NCBI RefSeq assembly: GCF_017116825.1
Contig: NZ_JAFIRD010000001.1
Span: forward strand, 185,191-249,190
Origin: Mycoplasma enhydrae
GTDB taxonomy: Bacteria; Bacillota_I; Bacilli_A; Mycoplasmatales; Metamycoplasmataceae
Reading direction: 5' to 3'
DNA: 64,000 bases
The first letter of the stretch is position 1. Each line of letters starts with the position of its first letter. Of the stretch, positions 1-10,297 are shown piece after piece. Made by a program: the position numbers and the translations under genes. The notes below the pieces were generated by a model. That model was not told the origin of the DNA, made no database searches, and was given only the letters and a program-made list of their open reading frames with translations.

Positions 1-417
1 TGGTTTAGCAATTAATCTTTCTGCTACTTCTTTTTGAATCATTAGTGTTGCTCTTTTAATGAAATGTAGTTCATTAATTAATTTAAAAAGTATTAATGAA
101 GTTATGTTATATGGAATGTTTCCTATCACTACTTTTTTAGTTTCAGAGGCTAAATTTGCTTTTAAAAAATCTTCATTTATAAAAGTTATATTATCTGGAA
201 TTTCTTTGTTTTGCCAATATTCATATATTTCATTATCCACTTCATAAGCACAAAGGCTTTTTACTTTAGGAATCATCAAATTAGTTAGAGCTCCCAAACC
301 TGGTCCTATTTCAATAACTTCTTCATTATTAACTTCGGCAGCATCTACAATTTTTTGTTGTATTTGTTTATTGACTAAAAAATTTTGACCAAAACGTTTT
401 TTAGGTTTAATGTTCAT
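1..417 (-). CDS. rsmA: 16S rRNA dimethyladenosine transferase RsmA (KsgA), partial
   Basis: RsmA dimethylates two adjacent adenines near the 3' end of 16S rRNA during small-subunit assembly. The gene begins at the ATG at 417 and runs off the left window edge, so only about 139 N-terminal residues are visible. The N terminus has the family signature KKRFGQNFL, the SAM-binding loop is IGPGLGALT, and the catalytic motif NIPYNIT is present. Its start lies 1 base beyond the stop of tatD (419-421), so it is the last visible gene of a pfs-tatD-rsmA operon. The family identity is secure; the C-terminal domain lies outside the window. Confidence 0.95.
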   Translation of the reverse strand, partial: MNIKPKKRFGQNFLVNKQIQQKIVDAAEVNNEEVIEIGPGLGALTNLMIPKVKSLCAYEVDNEIYEYWQNKEIPDNITFINEDFLKANLASETKKVVIGNIPYNITSLILFKLINELHFIKRATLMIQKEVAERLIAKP

Positions 418-418
418 T

Positions 419-1180
419 TTAAACTCCAAAAACTTTCTTGACATTTTGCCTTACTTGTTCAACTAAGACACTTTCTTCTATACCTTTAAGATTAGCAATA
501 AATCTATAAACATATTCTACATAAGGACTAATATTAGGTTTGCCTCTCATTGGAGTTGGTGCTAAATAAGGTGTATCAGTTTCGCAAAATATTCTATCAA
601 TCGGCACTTCTAAACAAGCTTCTTGCAAATCTTTGGCATTTTTAAAAGTTACTACACCAGAGAAAGAAAAATAAAAGTTATCATGCTTTATACATTTTTT
701 TGCAAATTCTTTGTTGCCACTAAAAGAATGAAAAACAAATTTAGTATTTTTATATTCCGGCTTAGAAATAATGTCATATGCATCTTCTAATGCATCACGA
801 ATATGCATAACTACAACAATATTATGTTTTTGAGCAACTTCTATTTGTGATATAAAACCTTCTTTTTGAATTTCTTTTGAAGGTGAGTCATCATAATGAT
901 AATCTAAGCCAATCTCGCCAATTCCTATTACATCATTTGTTATTATTGATTCAAGATATTTACCATCATTAGAACCTTCAGATAGTGTTGGATGTATTCC
1001 AATTATTGGATATAAATATTTTTCTTTAGCGCATAATTCCAACAGTTCTGCTGAATCTTCTTTAGAGGTACCGTTTACAAACATTAATTCCATGTTGTCC
1101 TGGTGTCATGACTTAACCACATCATGAGGGTTTTCATAATATTCTTTAAAGGGGTGTGTATGTATATCAATATATTTCAT
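419..1180 (-). CDS. tatD: TatD-family metal-dependent hydrolase/DNase
   Basis: TatD-family TIM-barrel metalloenzyme, 253 residues, the usual family length. The N-terminal metal ligands are in DIHTHPF. Further family motifs are GEIGLDYHYD, HIRDA, HSFSG and the C-terminal ETDTPYLAP. The true start is the ATG at 1180; an in-frame TGA (Trp) at about 1108 makes the gene look shorter under the standard code. The start overlaps the pfs stop by one base (TAATG), indicating translational coupling. Members are 3'-5' exonucleases on DNA or RNA; the exact substrate here is not known. Confidence 0.93.
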
Positions 1181-1875
1181 TAATCTAACCTTTCTAAAAT
1201 TTTCATTATTATGTCATTAATTTTATTGCTTACAATTTGAGTATTATTTTTATATTCATCTGAATTACTTGGATTAATAAGATTGTCAGAAATTACTTTA
1301 ATAACTGAAATTGGTTTTTTATAAAAATTAGCTGTATGAATTAAAGCGCCAGCTTCCATATCAACACTATAAATATCGTCAAAGTTATTATCAATAATTT
1401 CAATATCACTTTGAGTTGAAAATCTATCAGCTGTGGCATTATTGACTTCATCTAAATTTAAAAAAGCATTAATTCTTTTATTTAATGAAAAATCAGTTTT
1501 AAATTCTTTAATGTTGTTTGGTAATTGACCCAAACTATAATTAGGCAAGCAAGTTAAATTTACATCATAATAGTAACTATTTTTAATTAAATAAGCTTGA
1601 GAAATATTTGAATCTTTCAAACCTCCAGCTGAGCCAATATTAATAATGTAATCTATTTCAAATTTTTCATTTGCTAAAATTCAAGATAAAAATAAAGCAC
1701 TATTTACCTTGCCCACTCCACAATGAACTACATAAAATTCTTTATTTTTATATTCACACAATAATAATTCTTGGTATTTAGAATAATCATTATCTAATGT
1801 TATTGTTTTCTTAACTTTTATTGATTTTAATATATCAACACTTTCTTGTTCTTCAGCAAATATTATTAGTTTCAT
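1180..1875 (-). CDS. mtnN: 5'-methylthioadenosine/S-adenosylhomocysteine nucleosidase
   Basis: A 231-residue nucleosidase of the PNP/UDP family that hydrolyses the adenine bond of methylthioadenosine and S-adenosylhomocysteine, clearing SAM by-products. Visible motifs are HCGVGKVNSA near residue 50, NIGSAGGL, and the substrate-binding VDMEAGALIH. The catalytic aspartate region is VISDN. An in-frame TGA near 1680 encodes Trp. I chose the ATG at 1875 because AAGGGA lies about 9 bases upstream; an ATG at 1893 is possible but has no comparable site. It is the first gene of the operon with tatD and rsmA, where it recycles the SAH that methyltransferases such as RsmA make. Confidence 0.92.
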
Positions 1876-1953
1876 ATACACTAATCCCTTCAATGATAAA
1901 TATAAATAATATTATATATTTATTAACTAAATTTAAATTGAACTAAAAATTAG

Positions 1954-1980
1954 AAATAAAAAAGCGGAATATATTTCCAC
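1954..1980 (-). terminator. Rho-independent terminator of rpmB
   Basis: Read on the minus strand, a stem GTGGAA/TTCCGC (one G-T pair) with an ATATA-type loop is followed by a T-rich run. It lies just downstream of the rpmB stop and upstream of the mtnN start. Confidence 0.8.
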
Positions 1981-2004
1981 TCAATATTATCAATTATAAA
2001 ATTA

Positions 2005-2202
2005 TTAGGCTACTAAACCATATTTTTTTAAGGTTCTTGCATTTTTAACAGTTACTCTAAGAGTTTTTTTAGAACCATTGTCTGTTTTAACAGTTACTTT
2101 TTGCAAGTTAAGGTCAAATTTTCTTCTTGTGGCATTTAAAGCATGTGATCTCTTATTTCCACTTAAAGCTTTCTGACCGGTTAATTGATCTCTTCCTGGC
2201 AT
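2005..2202 (-). CDS. rpmB: 50S ribosomal protein L28
   Basis: A 65-residue basic protein of the large ribosomal subunit. The N terminus [20 protein letters not shown] matches the L28 family (G-x-x-x-x-x-G-x-x-x-S-x-x-x), and the body [11 protein letters not shown] is typical. A good Shine-Dalgarno (AAGGAG) precedes the ATG at 2202. It is bounded by its own terminator at 1954-1980 and lies 76 bases after the S4 protein gene, so it is probably a separate transcript. Confidence 0.95.
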   Translation of the reverse strand: MPGRDQLTGQKALSGNKRSHALNATRRKFDLNLQKVTVKTDNGSKKTLRVTVKNARTLKKYGLVA

Positions 2203-2278
2203 TTTTTCTCCTTAATCTTTGTAAACAATATGTTAATATTTTATATTAAATTTATTTTTTTTAAGTTTTTTAGGTTTT

Positions 2279-2494
2279 TTATTCTTCAGCCGCTTTGATG
2301 ATATATAGTTCATCATCTATTCAGACTGTGTCGCCAACTCTAATTTTTGCATTGCGACCTTCAGGAACGCGGTCATTAATTTTGATTTTATGAACACTTA
2401 AAAAGAATTTAGCCATTCCACCAGTACGGCAAATACCAGCTTTTTTTAGGAATTGAGCTAATTTAATCTCGTTGCCTTTAATTTCTACTTTCAT
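2279..2494 (-). CDS. S4-domain RNA-binding protein (YaaA/RlbA-like)
   Basis: A 71-residue protein containing one S4 RNA-binding fold: KLAQFLKKAGICRTGGMAK followed by the RVPEGRNAKIRVGDTV loop. This is the small S4 protein usually found beside dnaN near bacterial origins. One TGA encodes Trp in DTVWID. Its ATG overlaps the dnaN stop by one base (TAATG), so it is translationally coupled as the third gene of dnaA-dnaN-S4. A role in RNA or ribosome binding is inferred from the domain only. Confidence 0.88.
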
Positions 2495-3591
2495 TAGAAG
2501 CCTCTCTGTGGTGTAATTAAATGAAATAAATTAGGATTCGATTCTGAAGTTATTACAATTCGCATCTTATCTGGAGTAAAAGAAAGTTTAATTTTATCTT
2601 CAAAACTTTGGATTGCTTCTTTTAAGAATCTAGAATTTAAAGCTAATTTTAACTCTGAATCTGAATAACTAAATTTATTTGATTTAATTTCAGCGTTAGC
2701 CATTTCTTCTCTAGTTGAAGAAATAGTTAAAACCTGATCTTGAATTTGTACTCTAATTTTGTTGTAATTTTCACTAATTATTACTGAAGCTTTGTTCAAT
2801 AAATTATTTAGTTCTCTTTTAGATATCTCTAAAGTATGCTCAAAGTTTTTAGGAATAATTTTAGATACATCTAAATAGACTTGATCAACTACTTTAGATT
2901 CAATAATTGTACCGTCAATTTGGAATAAAATCTTTTGATCAGAAACATTTAAAACTACATCGCCACTATGTTCAAAGTTTAAAAGGTCTTTGATGTTCTT
3001 AGCTAATATTGAAATATTGAAGTTAACATCGTCTTCAATTTCCACAATTTCTTCAGCATATCTATATTTATCAGTTGCAACAAATTTAAGTTTGTTGTTT
3101 TGTGCTGAAATATTAATACAGCATAAAATAATGTTAGTTTCTAGTGTTGAAGCTGCCACTCCTACGTTTCTAATAACATTCTTAAGTACGTTTCAATTAA
3201 TTTTAACTTTATCACCATAAACAGAAAAATCAATTGGTGGATAATCATAGGCACTATATAGATTTAAAGTAAATCGATCATTTTCAGATAAAACTTCCAA
3301 ACTGTTTTCTTTTACTTTTAATAAAATATCATTTTCAAGTTTTTTAATAATATTTCTAAATAAAAATAAATCCACCAAAATTACTCCGGGAACAATGATT
3401 TCAGCATCAAGACTTGCTGGTATTTCATGTCTAATGCTTATTGCTCCGTTTGAACCTATTAAAACAATTTTGTTTCCTTCAGCTTCAATTCTAATTCCTT
3501 TCAATTCTGGTATAAAAGGATTAGAATCAATTGCCTTAGCCACTTTTTCAATTGCAGAATCCAGTAATAATTTATTAATCTTTAATTCCAT
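2494..3591 (-). CDS. dnaN: DNA polymerase III beta subunit (sliding clamp)
   Basis: The ring-shaped processivity clamp of the replicative polymerase, 365 residues, normal for the family. The N terminus MELKINKLLLDSAIEKVAKA and the C terminus ending LFHLITPQRGF match beta clamps (canonical end is the M-P-x-R-x type). An in-frame TGA near 3193 is Trp and splits the gene under the standard code. A strong AAGGAG site precedes the ATG at 3591. It lies 26 bases downstream of dnaA and is coupled to the S4 gene by a one-base overlap. Confidence 0.96.
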
Positions 3592-3617
3592 GTTATATCT
3601 CCTTGCTTAAAAGTTAT

Positions 3618-4979
3618 TTAGACAACTTTTTTAAATGAAAGTTGAATTTTTTCTATTGCTGTACGCAAAGCAGCATTTTTTTTCATATTATTTTTAATTC
3701 ATGTCAACGAAGCAATAATTGTTGAATGTGCTTGGTCTCCAACCATTTTTCCAATTTCTTGCAATGTCATATCAAAATTATTTCGAATTAAATAGATTGC
3801 AATTTTTCTTGGAATAACCACTTCCTTAGACCTACTAATACTTTTAATTTGTTTTTTTTCAATTCCATAATATTTGCAAACTGTTTCAAGTATTTTTTCT
3901 GGTGTAATATTTTCTTCCGTTTTAGTTACATTTTTGAATATATTTTGAATGGTTCTTAAATCATATGTAAAAAAATCATCACCCTCTGCAAATAATTTTA
4001 TTCTACTAATTGCTCCTTCAATAGCTCTAATTGAAGTAGAAAAATTTCGCCCAATATATCTTAATGATTCTTCTTCTCATAATTCTGGATCAATTCCATT
4101 TTCAGAAAGCTTAAATTTAAGAACTGAAATAACATCATCCATTTGTAGCTTATTAATTTCAATAATTAAGCCGCCTTGAAATCTAGTAATGAATCTTTGT
4201 TCAAACCCACCTAAATCTGAAGGTTCTTTATCAGCACAAAATATAATTTGTTTACCATTTGTTTTCATTGTATTAATGACATTGAACAAAACATTCAGTG
4301 TGCTTTCTTTATTACCATATTGCTGAACATCATCAAACATCAAACAATCGTAAGAAGTTAAATGATCTACAATTTTATTAATCTGTTCCTGATTTTTAGA
4401 TTTTAGTTGCTCTACTAATTGCCGTGTTAAATTATCAGGATTAATATATAAACACTTCTTATTTTGGTTGTTTAATTCATTACCAATGGCATGTAATAAA
4501 TGTGTTTTTCCTAATCCACTATTTGAATGAATAAATAAAGGGTTGGAAATATCTTCATAGTTCACACAAATTTTTTTTGCTGCCTTTAAAGCCATTTTAT
4601 TAAAATTACCTGTAGCATAATTACTAAAAGTTAAATCATCTTTTACATTACTTTTAGTTGATTCTGTAATCATTTTTTCTGTTTTTTTCTTATCAATTAC
4701 TTGAGCTATTTCATCCAAAGAAGAAATCAAAATTAAATTAATCTTTCTTTCTAAACTATTTGATACAGCTCTTTGAATTGTTTGAAAAAAATTTGTTTTA
4801 ACATATTCAATAATTGATGGTCAACATTGAATATATGCCGAGTTTTTATCAACATGAACTAGCCTTAAATCAGAAAAAAAGTTATTGTATATCATGCGGT
4901 CACTTGCAGTATTTTTTAGTTCTGTTTGTAAAATACCATTACTAACACTTAGATTAATTTCTTTTTCTTCATATTTCAT
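3618..4979 (-). CDS. dnaA: Chromosomal replication initiator protein DnaA
   Basis: AAA+ initiator that binds and melts the origin, 453 residues. The N-terminal domain I (about 1-90) begins MKYEEKEINL. The AAA+ core has Walker A around residues 152-161 (SNSGLGKTHLL) and Walker B around 211-220 (LMFDDVQQ). The C-terminal DNA-binding domain carries VGDQAHSTIIAS, equivalent to the DnaA helix-turn-helix signature. TGA codons encode Trp near 4823, near 4078 and in SLTWIKN. The ATG at 4979 is the first in-frame start and faces the intergenic region proposed as oriC. It is first in the dnaA-dnaN-S4 operon. Confidence 0.97.
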
Positions 4980-5046
4980 ATTTAGAATTATATTTTAATA
5001 AAAAAATATTTCTGGAATTAATGAAAATAAAACTGATTTTTAAAAA

Positions 5047-5164
5047 TTTATTGACATTTTATTGACATAATCCTTTCAATAAAATAAGGTTAATTTAAGA
5101 CTAAAATGTAATGAATTTTGTTTATTGACATTATTTTTTTATCAAAATTTTTCTTGTCAATAAA
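5047..5164. repeat. Four-copy 10-mer TTTATTGACA cluster
   Basis: Three direct copies and one inverted copy of TTTATTGACA within 118 bases. Each copy contains TTGACA, the -35 consensus, so the cluster could be promoter elements for dnaA and rpmH, divergent DnaA boxes, or both. The sequence alone does not decide. Confidence 0.75.
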
Positions 5165-5277
5165 GCTAAAAAATACCTTAAAATTCAATGTTTTTAGACA
5201 ATATGATTTCAAAATTTCAGTAGTGAATTTCGTTATTAATTTTAATTAATAATATAGCCGAAAAATTTTATTTTTTT

Positions 5278-5286
5278 TGGTAAAAT
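5278..5286 (+). promoter_or_regulatory. Extended -10 promoter element for rpmH
   Basis: TGG-TAAAAT forms an extended -10 box 45 bases before the rpmH start. This layout leaves room for a normal leader with the AAGGAG site at about 5316. Confidence 0.5.
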
Positions 5287-5330
5287 ATATTCTAGTATTT
5301 TTAGACACTTATAAAAAGGAGAAATTATTT

Positions 5331-5477
5331 ATGAAAAGAACATATCAACCTAAAAAACGTAAACATATTAAAGTTCATGGATTTATGGCTAGAATGCAAA
5401 CTAAAAATGGTCGTAAAATTTTAGCAGCAAGACGTGCTAAAGGAAGACATAGACTAACTGTATCAGATGAAAAATAA
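5331..5477 (+). CDS. rpmH: 50S ribosomal protein L34
   Basis: A 48-residue, very basic protein of the large subunit. [20 protein letters not shown] followed by [19 protein letters not shown] is the L34 signature. The start is fixed by an AAGGAG site 9 bases before the ATG at 5331; an upstream ATT/TTG-based extension has no support. It is the first gene of rpmH-rnpA-yidC, the conserved rightward arm beside oriC. Confidence 0.97.
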   Translation: MKRTYQPKKRKHIKVHGFMARMQTKNGRKILAARRAKGRHRLTVSDEK

Positions 5478-5524
5478 TTTTGATGCTTTTTTTATGTATT
5501 AAATTTTTAACAAATAAATAAAAT

Positions 5525-5854
5525 ATGAATAAAAAAAATACTGTTAAAAAAAATTGAGAATTTCAAAAAATTCTTGATACCCGAAGCCAAGTCATTTCTC
5601 GAAATTTGATTATTTATTTTACTAAGTCTAATTACTTTAGAGTAGGAATTTCAATACCTAAGCAATTTGCGAATGCCGTTAAAAGAAATCATTATCGAAA
5701 TCAAATTAGATCAATTCTTAGAAAAATGGATACTAGTAAGATTAATTATGACACAATACTGATAGCTAGAAAAAGTTTTTTTGCTCTTACGTGAGAACAA
5801 AAAAAAGAAGCTATTTATAAAATATATGAAAGGATAACAGATGGCAAAGAATAA
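5525..5854 (+). CDS. rnpA: Ribonuclease P protein component
   Basis: Protein subunit of RNase P, which trims tRNA 5' leaders; 109 residues. The diagnostic block is FRVGISIPKQFANAVKRNH with the RNR-type motif RNHYRNQIRSILR. Two TGA codons (NWEF and LTWEQ) encode Trp. It follows rpmH by 47 bases and overlaps yidC by 14 bases. No good Shine-Dalgarno is visible before the ATG at 5525, so translation may depend on the rpmH transcript. Confidence 0.94.
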
Positions 5855-7886
5855 TAGTTCTAAACATTATGATGCATTTAGAATGAATCAAACGCCACAA
5901 GCAAAGAATCCCAAATCTGTAATGAAGCAAGTTTGGAAATGAATTAAAATTGTTTTAATTATTTTCTTTGTTGGAATTGGTTTAGTAGGCTGTATTCAGT
6001 CAGTTGCAACCAAATCTGGGGTTAAAGTCGGTTCAGGGCAAGAAGTTTTAACTAAAAAAGATTATATTTCACCCAATATAGTTACATTAAGATGAAACAA
6101 ATTTAAAAACGAATTCGAAAATGTTAACTTGCAAAAAGATAGTGGTATTGCCGCAAACACTTATTTAGGTCTTGATGACCCTGAACAAATTAAAGCTCTA
6201 AGGGACCAAGATGATAAAACAGGTGGACAATATGGAATTTATGGCGGTTCATCTTTTGCTTTACAACTTCAAAAACAAAAAGAAAATATAAAAAATCCAA
6301 GTTCTAATTCAGCAGATTGACAAAATATTTCAAATATTGAAATTAAAAATGAGCCTGGTAAAAAAGGTGTTGTATATGGAAATGGTAAAAGACACATTTA
6401 TGTTAACTTTGGTGATGGCAAAGGCAACGGAAAAACAAAAATTTACAATCCTGTTAATAAATTAAGTGATATATATGTGCCAATTAATTTATTATTTGAA
6501 TCTTACCAAAAATGACCAAAGAGCGGAAAAGACTCTATAACTCATCATGACTACACACACATCAAATCATTGGAAGTGGCTAAAGTATCTTTAGCTGCAA
6601 CAAGTAATTCTGATATTTATAATCTCTTGTTATCTGATATTTTAACTAGTTTAATAATTGAAACATTTAATACTTGATTAAATGATAAAAATAATAGTTC
6701 AATGTTTGGTCAAACAATAGCAAAGAGAAATGCTAAAACTATTGAACAACTAAAAGCACTACCTAGAGAACAATTAATAGATGAATGAAATAAATATATT
6801 CTTTCTTTCAAAAACTCTGTAGGTCCTGGAACTCTTACTTTTACTGAAGAAGAAGGCAAAGCATTAAATGTATTATTCTCTAGTGCTTCAAAAATGATGA
6901 AAAGCTATTTATCAATGACATCTTTTGTCAAAACAAACCGCCCTTCAAATGATCTCGATTTTGGAAAAGATATTAACCATTATTATGTAAGTTCAATTAA
7001 TGAAGCTGGTAACTATAAGCCTGATCATTGAAAATTTAAATTATTTAACTCAGATGCTTTGGTTCCACATAAACCAATAAGTACTTATAAAGAATTCTGA
7101 AACCATGGACCATTTTATGGAATCTTTGTTCATCCATTTACACACTTTATGAATTCAATCATAAGGTCTCTTGGAACAACAGGTTGAAGTGTTATATTAG
7201 CTTTAGTTGTTACTGTAATTATTGTTAGATTGGTAACATTCTTCCTATCAGCTAAAAGTATTTTTAGTGCTAATAAAATGGAAGAATTAAATCAAAAGAA
7301 AGCAAAAATTGAAGCTAAATATGAAGCTTACAAATATGATAAGCAAATGCAACAACGTAAGCAAATGGAAATAAGTGAATTATATAAAAAGGAAAAAATT
7401 TCTCCTGTTGCACAATTTGTAAGTTCACTTATAACATTACCAATTTTAATTGTGGTATTTAGAATTGTATCTACTTCTCCAGAAATCAAACAAGTTACTT
7501 TATATACAATTCAACTTTCTGCAACTTCAGTTTCTAGAATTTTTAGAGCCAAAGAAATGCAGTACTTGCCGATAGTTTTACTCTCAACTGGAGTTCAACT
7601 ACTCGCTCAATTTATGCCTAAAATACTCAAGATGCGGAAGAAAAAATCGCTTCGAGCCGATGCATATCAGCAAGCTGCAATGAAAAAATCAAATAAAAAG
7701 GCAATGATAATCCCAATTGTATTTGTATTTATAGGTCTATTCTTTAGTGCTGGATTACAAATATATTGAGTAATTGGTGGACTATTTACTATATGTCAAC
7801 ATATTGCAGTTCACTATATCCAAAAAACCAAATGATACAAACACAAATTGGAACCATGATTATTTAAAAAAGAAGCTACTGCTTAA
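5841..7886 (+). CDS. yidC: Membrane protein insertase YidC
   Basis: YidC/Oxa1 insertase of 681 residues. A hydrophobic N-terminal segment ends in a lipobox-like LVGC near residue 52. It is followed by about 390 residues predicted outside the membrane, then the conserved core with several membrane segments: GWSVILALVVTVIIVRL, the basic charged loop KMEELNQKKAKIEAKYEAYK, SSLITLPILIVVFRIV, and the C-terminal IIPIVFVFIGLFFSAGLQIY. The tail is basic. Many TGA codons encode Trp. The start overlaps rnpA and has AAAGGA upstream. Mollicute YidC proteins are typically enlarged by the long extracytoplasmic insert seen here. Confidence 0.93.
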
Positions 7887-7900
7887 TAATGCAAACATAA

Positions 7901-7930
7901 AAATCAAGTGCGCTTAATCACTTGATTTTT
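7901..7930 (+). terminator. Terminator between convergent yidC and a membrane protein gene
   Basis: A stem ATCAAGTG/CACTTGAT with an 8-base loop is followed by a T run on the plus strand. The A run on the left side means it can also act on the minus strand for the convergent gene ending at 7930. Confidence 0.85.
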
Positions 7931-8343
7931 TAGTTAACTTTGTTTTTAGATTTTTTAGGCTTCTTAGGTTTTGGCAATAATTTTTCCTTTAAAAGTGTTG
8001 CTGAAGCAAATATTGAATATAGTGATAAAAATGGAATAATAAATATAATTGAAAAAATAAAATATTTAGAGAGTTTTTTATCGTTCATTTCTTTAGCTAA
8101 TTTAAAACCAAAAGCTGAATTTAGAATAATAGCAAAAATAATTCCAGCAAATAGGATGGCAATAAAAATATAACTAAAATTAGAAGTTCATGATTTATTA
8201 ATCTCAAAATCTGGTAAATAAATTGCTAACAATACACCTATAAAAGCACTTAAAATAACTAAAAAAGAAGCACCTAAAATGTATTGATTGTAGCATATTT
8301 TTCTCATTTTAGCACAAGGATCAACTATTACATCTTTTTTCAC
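7930..8343 (-). CDS. Hypothetical small membrane protein
   Basis: A 137-residue protein with three predicted membrane segments, around residues 20-43 (YILGASFLVILSAFIGVLLA), 55-80 (SYIFIAILFAGIIFAIILN) and 95-118 (YFIFSIIFIIPFLSLYSIF). The C terminus is a very basic lysine-proline tail (PKPKKPKKSKNK). I chose the GTG at 8343 because GGAGAG lies 4 bases upstream and the overlapping ATG is in a closed frame. One TGA encodes Trp (NKSWTSN). I recognise no family. It is convergent with yidC and divergent from pncB. Confidence 0.75.
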
Positions 8344-8438
8344 ATTACTCTCCAGATAACATAATATTTATTATGATATATAATTTTATTATATTAAGCA
8401 AAATGCTTTTGTTTTTTAAATCAAAATAAGGAAAAAAG

Positions 8439-9443
8439 ATGAAATTAAAAGACTACATATCAATATATTTTTTTAAAACTAAAAAAATTGCTCAAAAGTA
8501 TCGTAAGAATGATATTGTAACTTTGCAATTTTTCCAACGCCACAATAATATTAAATTATGTGGAATTAATGAAGTTTTAAAACTATTATGTAAAAACACA
8601 GATACTTCAAAATATATAATTCGTTACCTACCTGAAGGTTCCATTATTCACAATCGTGAAGTAGTTTTAGAATTGGAAGGACGCTATTATGATTTTGGTA
8701 TTTGAGAAGGTATGATTGATGGAATTTTAGCAAGACAAACTTCTATTGCCACTAATGCTTATAATGTTATAAAAGCTGCTAATGGAAAAACAGTAGTAAG
8801 TATGGCAGATCGAGCAGACCATTATATTAACCAACCAAATGATGCTTATGCTCTTAAGGTTGGTGGAATTCAAAATCATTCCACTTTATTAAGCTCAAAC
8901 TATGATTTGGCTAGAACGTTTGGCAGTATGCCGCATGCGCTAATTCAAATGTTCAAAGGAGATGTAGTAAAAGCCACAGAGGCATATCATAAAGCTTTTC
9001 CTAATGATAACCTTTATGCATTAGTAGATTTCCATAATGATGTTATTTCTGATTCGTTAGCTTGTTTAAAAAAATTTGGAAGCACTCTAAAAGCAGTTCG
9101 AATTGACACATCAAAAGCACTGATTGATAAAATGTTTACCGAAGGGGAAGCAGAATACGGAGTAACACCTACTCAAGTAAAACGATTGAGAGAAGCTTTG
9201 GATGCTAATAATGGCAAACATGTAAAAATAACTGTTTCTAGTGGTTTTAATGCTAAAAGAATTAAAGAGTTTGAAGAAGAAAATACGCCAGTTGACACAT
9301 ATGGAGTCGGAGCTTCATTGCTAAAAATTTGAGTTAATTTTAGCGCAGATGCTACGAAATTAAATGATAAATTAATTGCTAAAGAAGGTCGAGGTTATTT
9401 AAAAAATGATAAACTTAAACAATTCAAGGGAGAAATTTTATAA
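8439..9443 (+). CDS. pncB: Nicotinate phosphoribosyltransferase
   Basis: First step of the Preiss-Handler NAD salvage route: nicotinate plus PRPP gives nicotinate mononucleotide. 334 residues. Family blocks visible are SMADRADHYINQPNDAYALK, VGGIQNHSTLLSS, FGSMPHALIQ, ALVDFHNDV and the phosphate-binding KITVSSGFNAKRI followed by TYGVGASL. TGA codons encode Trp (GIWEGM, KIWVNF). An AAGGA site precedes the ATG at 8439. The stop overlaps the next ATG by one base. Salvage fits a reduced genome that cannot make NAD de novo. Confidence 0.92.
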
Positions 9444-10093
9444 TGCAAGATCAAAAAATAAAAAAACAAGAGATCAAAGATAAAATATTTAATGTCCTAG
9501 GGTTTATTGTAATCTTTGCCTTTTTGGTTATTGGAATTTTATTATACTTGGCAGCAAACAAGGTATTAGGCAAAATAAACAAAGCTGGCATAATTTCTTG
9601 TTACGTATTTGGAACCATATTTTTAGTCTTATTTATTTTAATAATTATTAAAATTATACTTATTTTAAGGTCTGAAAACAAATATGCCAAAAGTGCTGTT
9701 GACGTTAGCAAAGTATTTGAAAATTCTGAACTTGATGAAGAACAAAAACAAACAAATGACCTTTTTAATGAACAATATTCAAATCAAATATCAAGTCTAA
9801 ATATTTATTTTGGTGTATTTGCTGCTATTGAATGTAAATACTACAAAAAAGACGTTGATATAAATAGTCCTGTTGTTAGGATGTTAATTCAAAAAATGAT
9901 AATTGAAACAACAAAAGAATTTGGCATCTTTGATGTTTACTTAGCTATTGATTTTTCAAAAAATTTAAATCGTAAATTAGTTTGAAAAAACGATTTAAAG
10001 AGATATAAAACATATTTTAATTACATTAGAGAAATTTTTCATGCAGCTGATGATTATATTTATGATAAATATTTCATCACTAAAAAGAAATAG
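9443..10093 (+). CDS. Hypothetical membrane-anchored protein downstream of pncB
   Basis: A 216-residue protein with two N-terminal membrane segments, about residues 13-38 (VLGFIVIFAFLVIGILLYLA) and 47-75 (IISCYVFGTIFLVLFILII), and a soluble C-terminal domain of about 140 residues rich in Asn, Lys and Tyr. A TGA encodes Trp near residue 181. Its ATG overlaps the pncB stop (TAATG), so the two are translationally coupled and the protein may assist nicotinate uptake or NAD salvage; that is inference from context only. I recognise no family. Confidence 0.75.
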
Positions 10094-10132
10094 AATTTAT
10101 AAATAAATTGAAAGTATTTTAATTTAAGAAGA

Positions 10133-10158
10133 GCCTCATTAATTTATGAGGCTTTTTT
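10133..10158 (+). terminator. Terminator of the pncB operon
   Basis: A perfect 7-bp stem GCCTCAT/ATGAGGC with a short loop is followed by six T residues, 40 bases after the preceding stop. Confidence 0.9.
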
Positions 10159-10297
10159 ACTAACTTTAAATCTCTTATAGCTCACGCTATATTGTCATTT
10201 TAGGTTTTTAAGTATTATAATAATTATGTTATATATATAAATAATTAAACAATTATTATTAATTTAAGAATAATATTATTTTATTGAGGAGAATAAA

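Larger units (their letters stand above)
4980..5330. other. oriC: Candidate replication origin (dnaA-rpmH intergenic region)
   Basis: A 351-base, extremely A+T-rich gap between divergent dnaA and rpmH, the classic bacterial origin position, with strand bias switching from leftward to rightward genes. It holds four copies of the 10-mer TTTATTGACA: three direct (5047-5056, 5058-5067, 5121-5130) and one inverted (5155-5164). No perfect TTATCCACA DnaA box is visible. Assignment rests on position, composition and repeats, not on a skew calculation. Confidence 0.7.

Noticed and set aside
233..241. TTATCCACT as a DnaA box (also at 18483)
   Set aside because: One lies inside rsmA and the other is part of the infC terminator stem; neither clusters with others, so they are probably chance matches.
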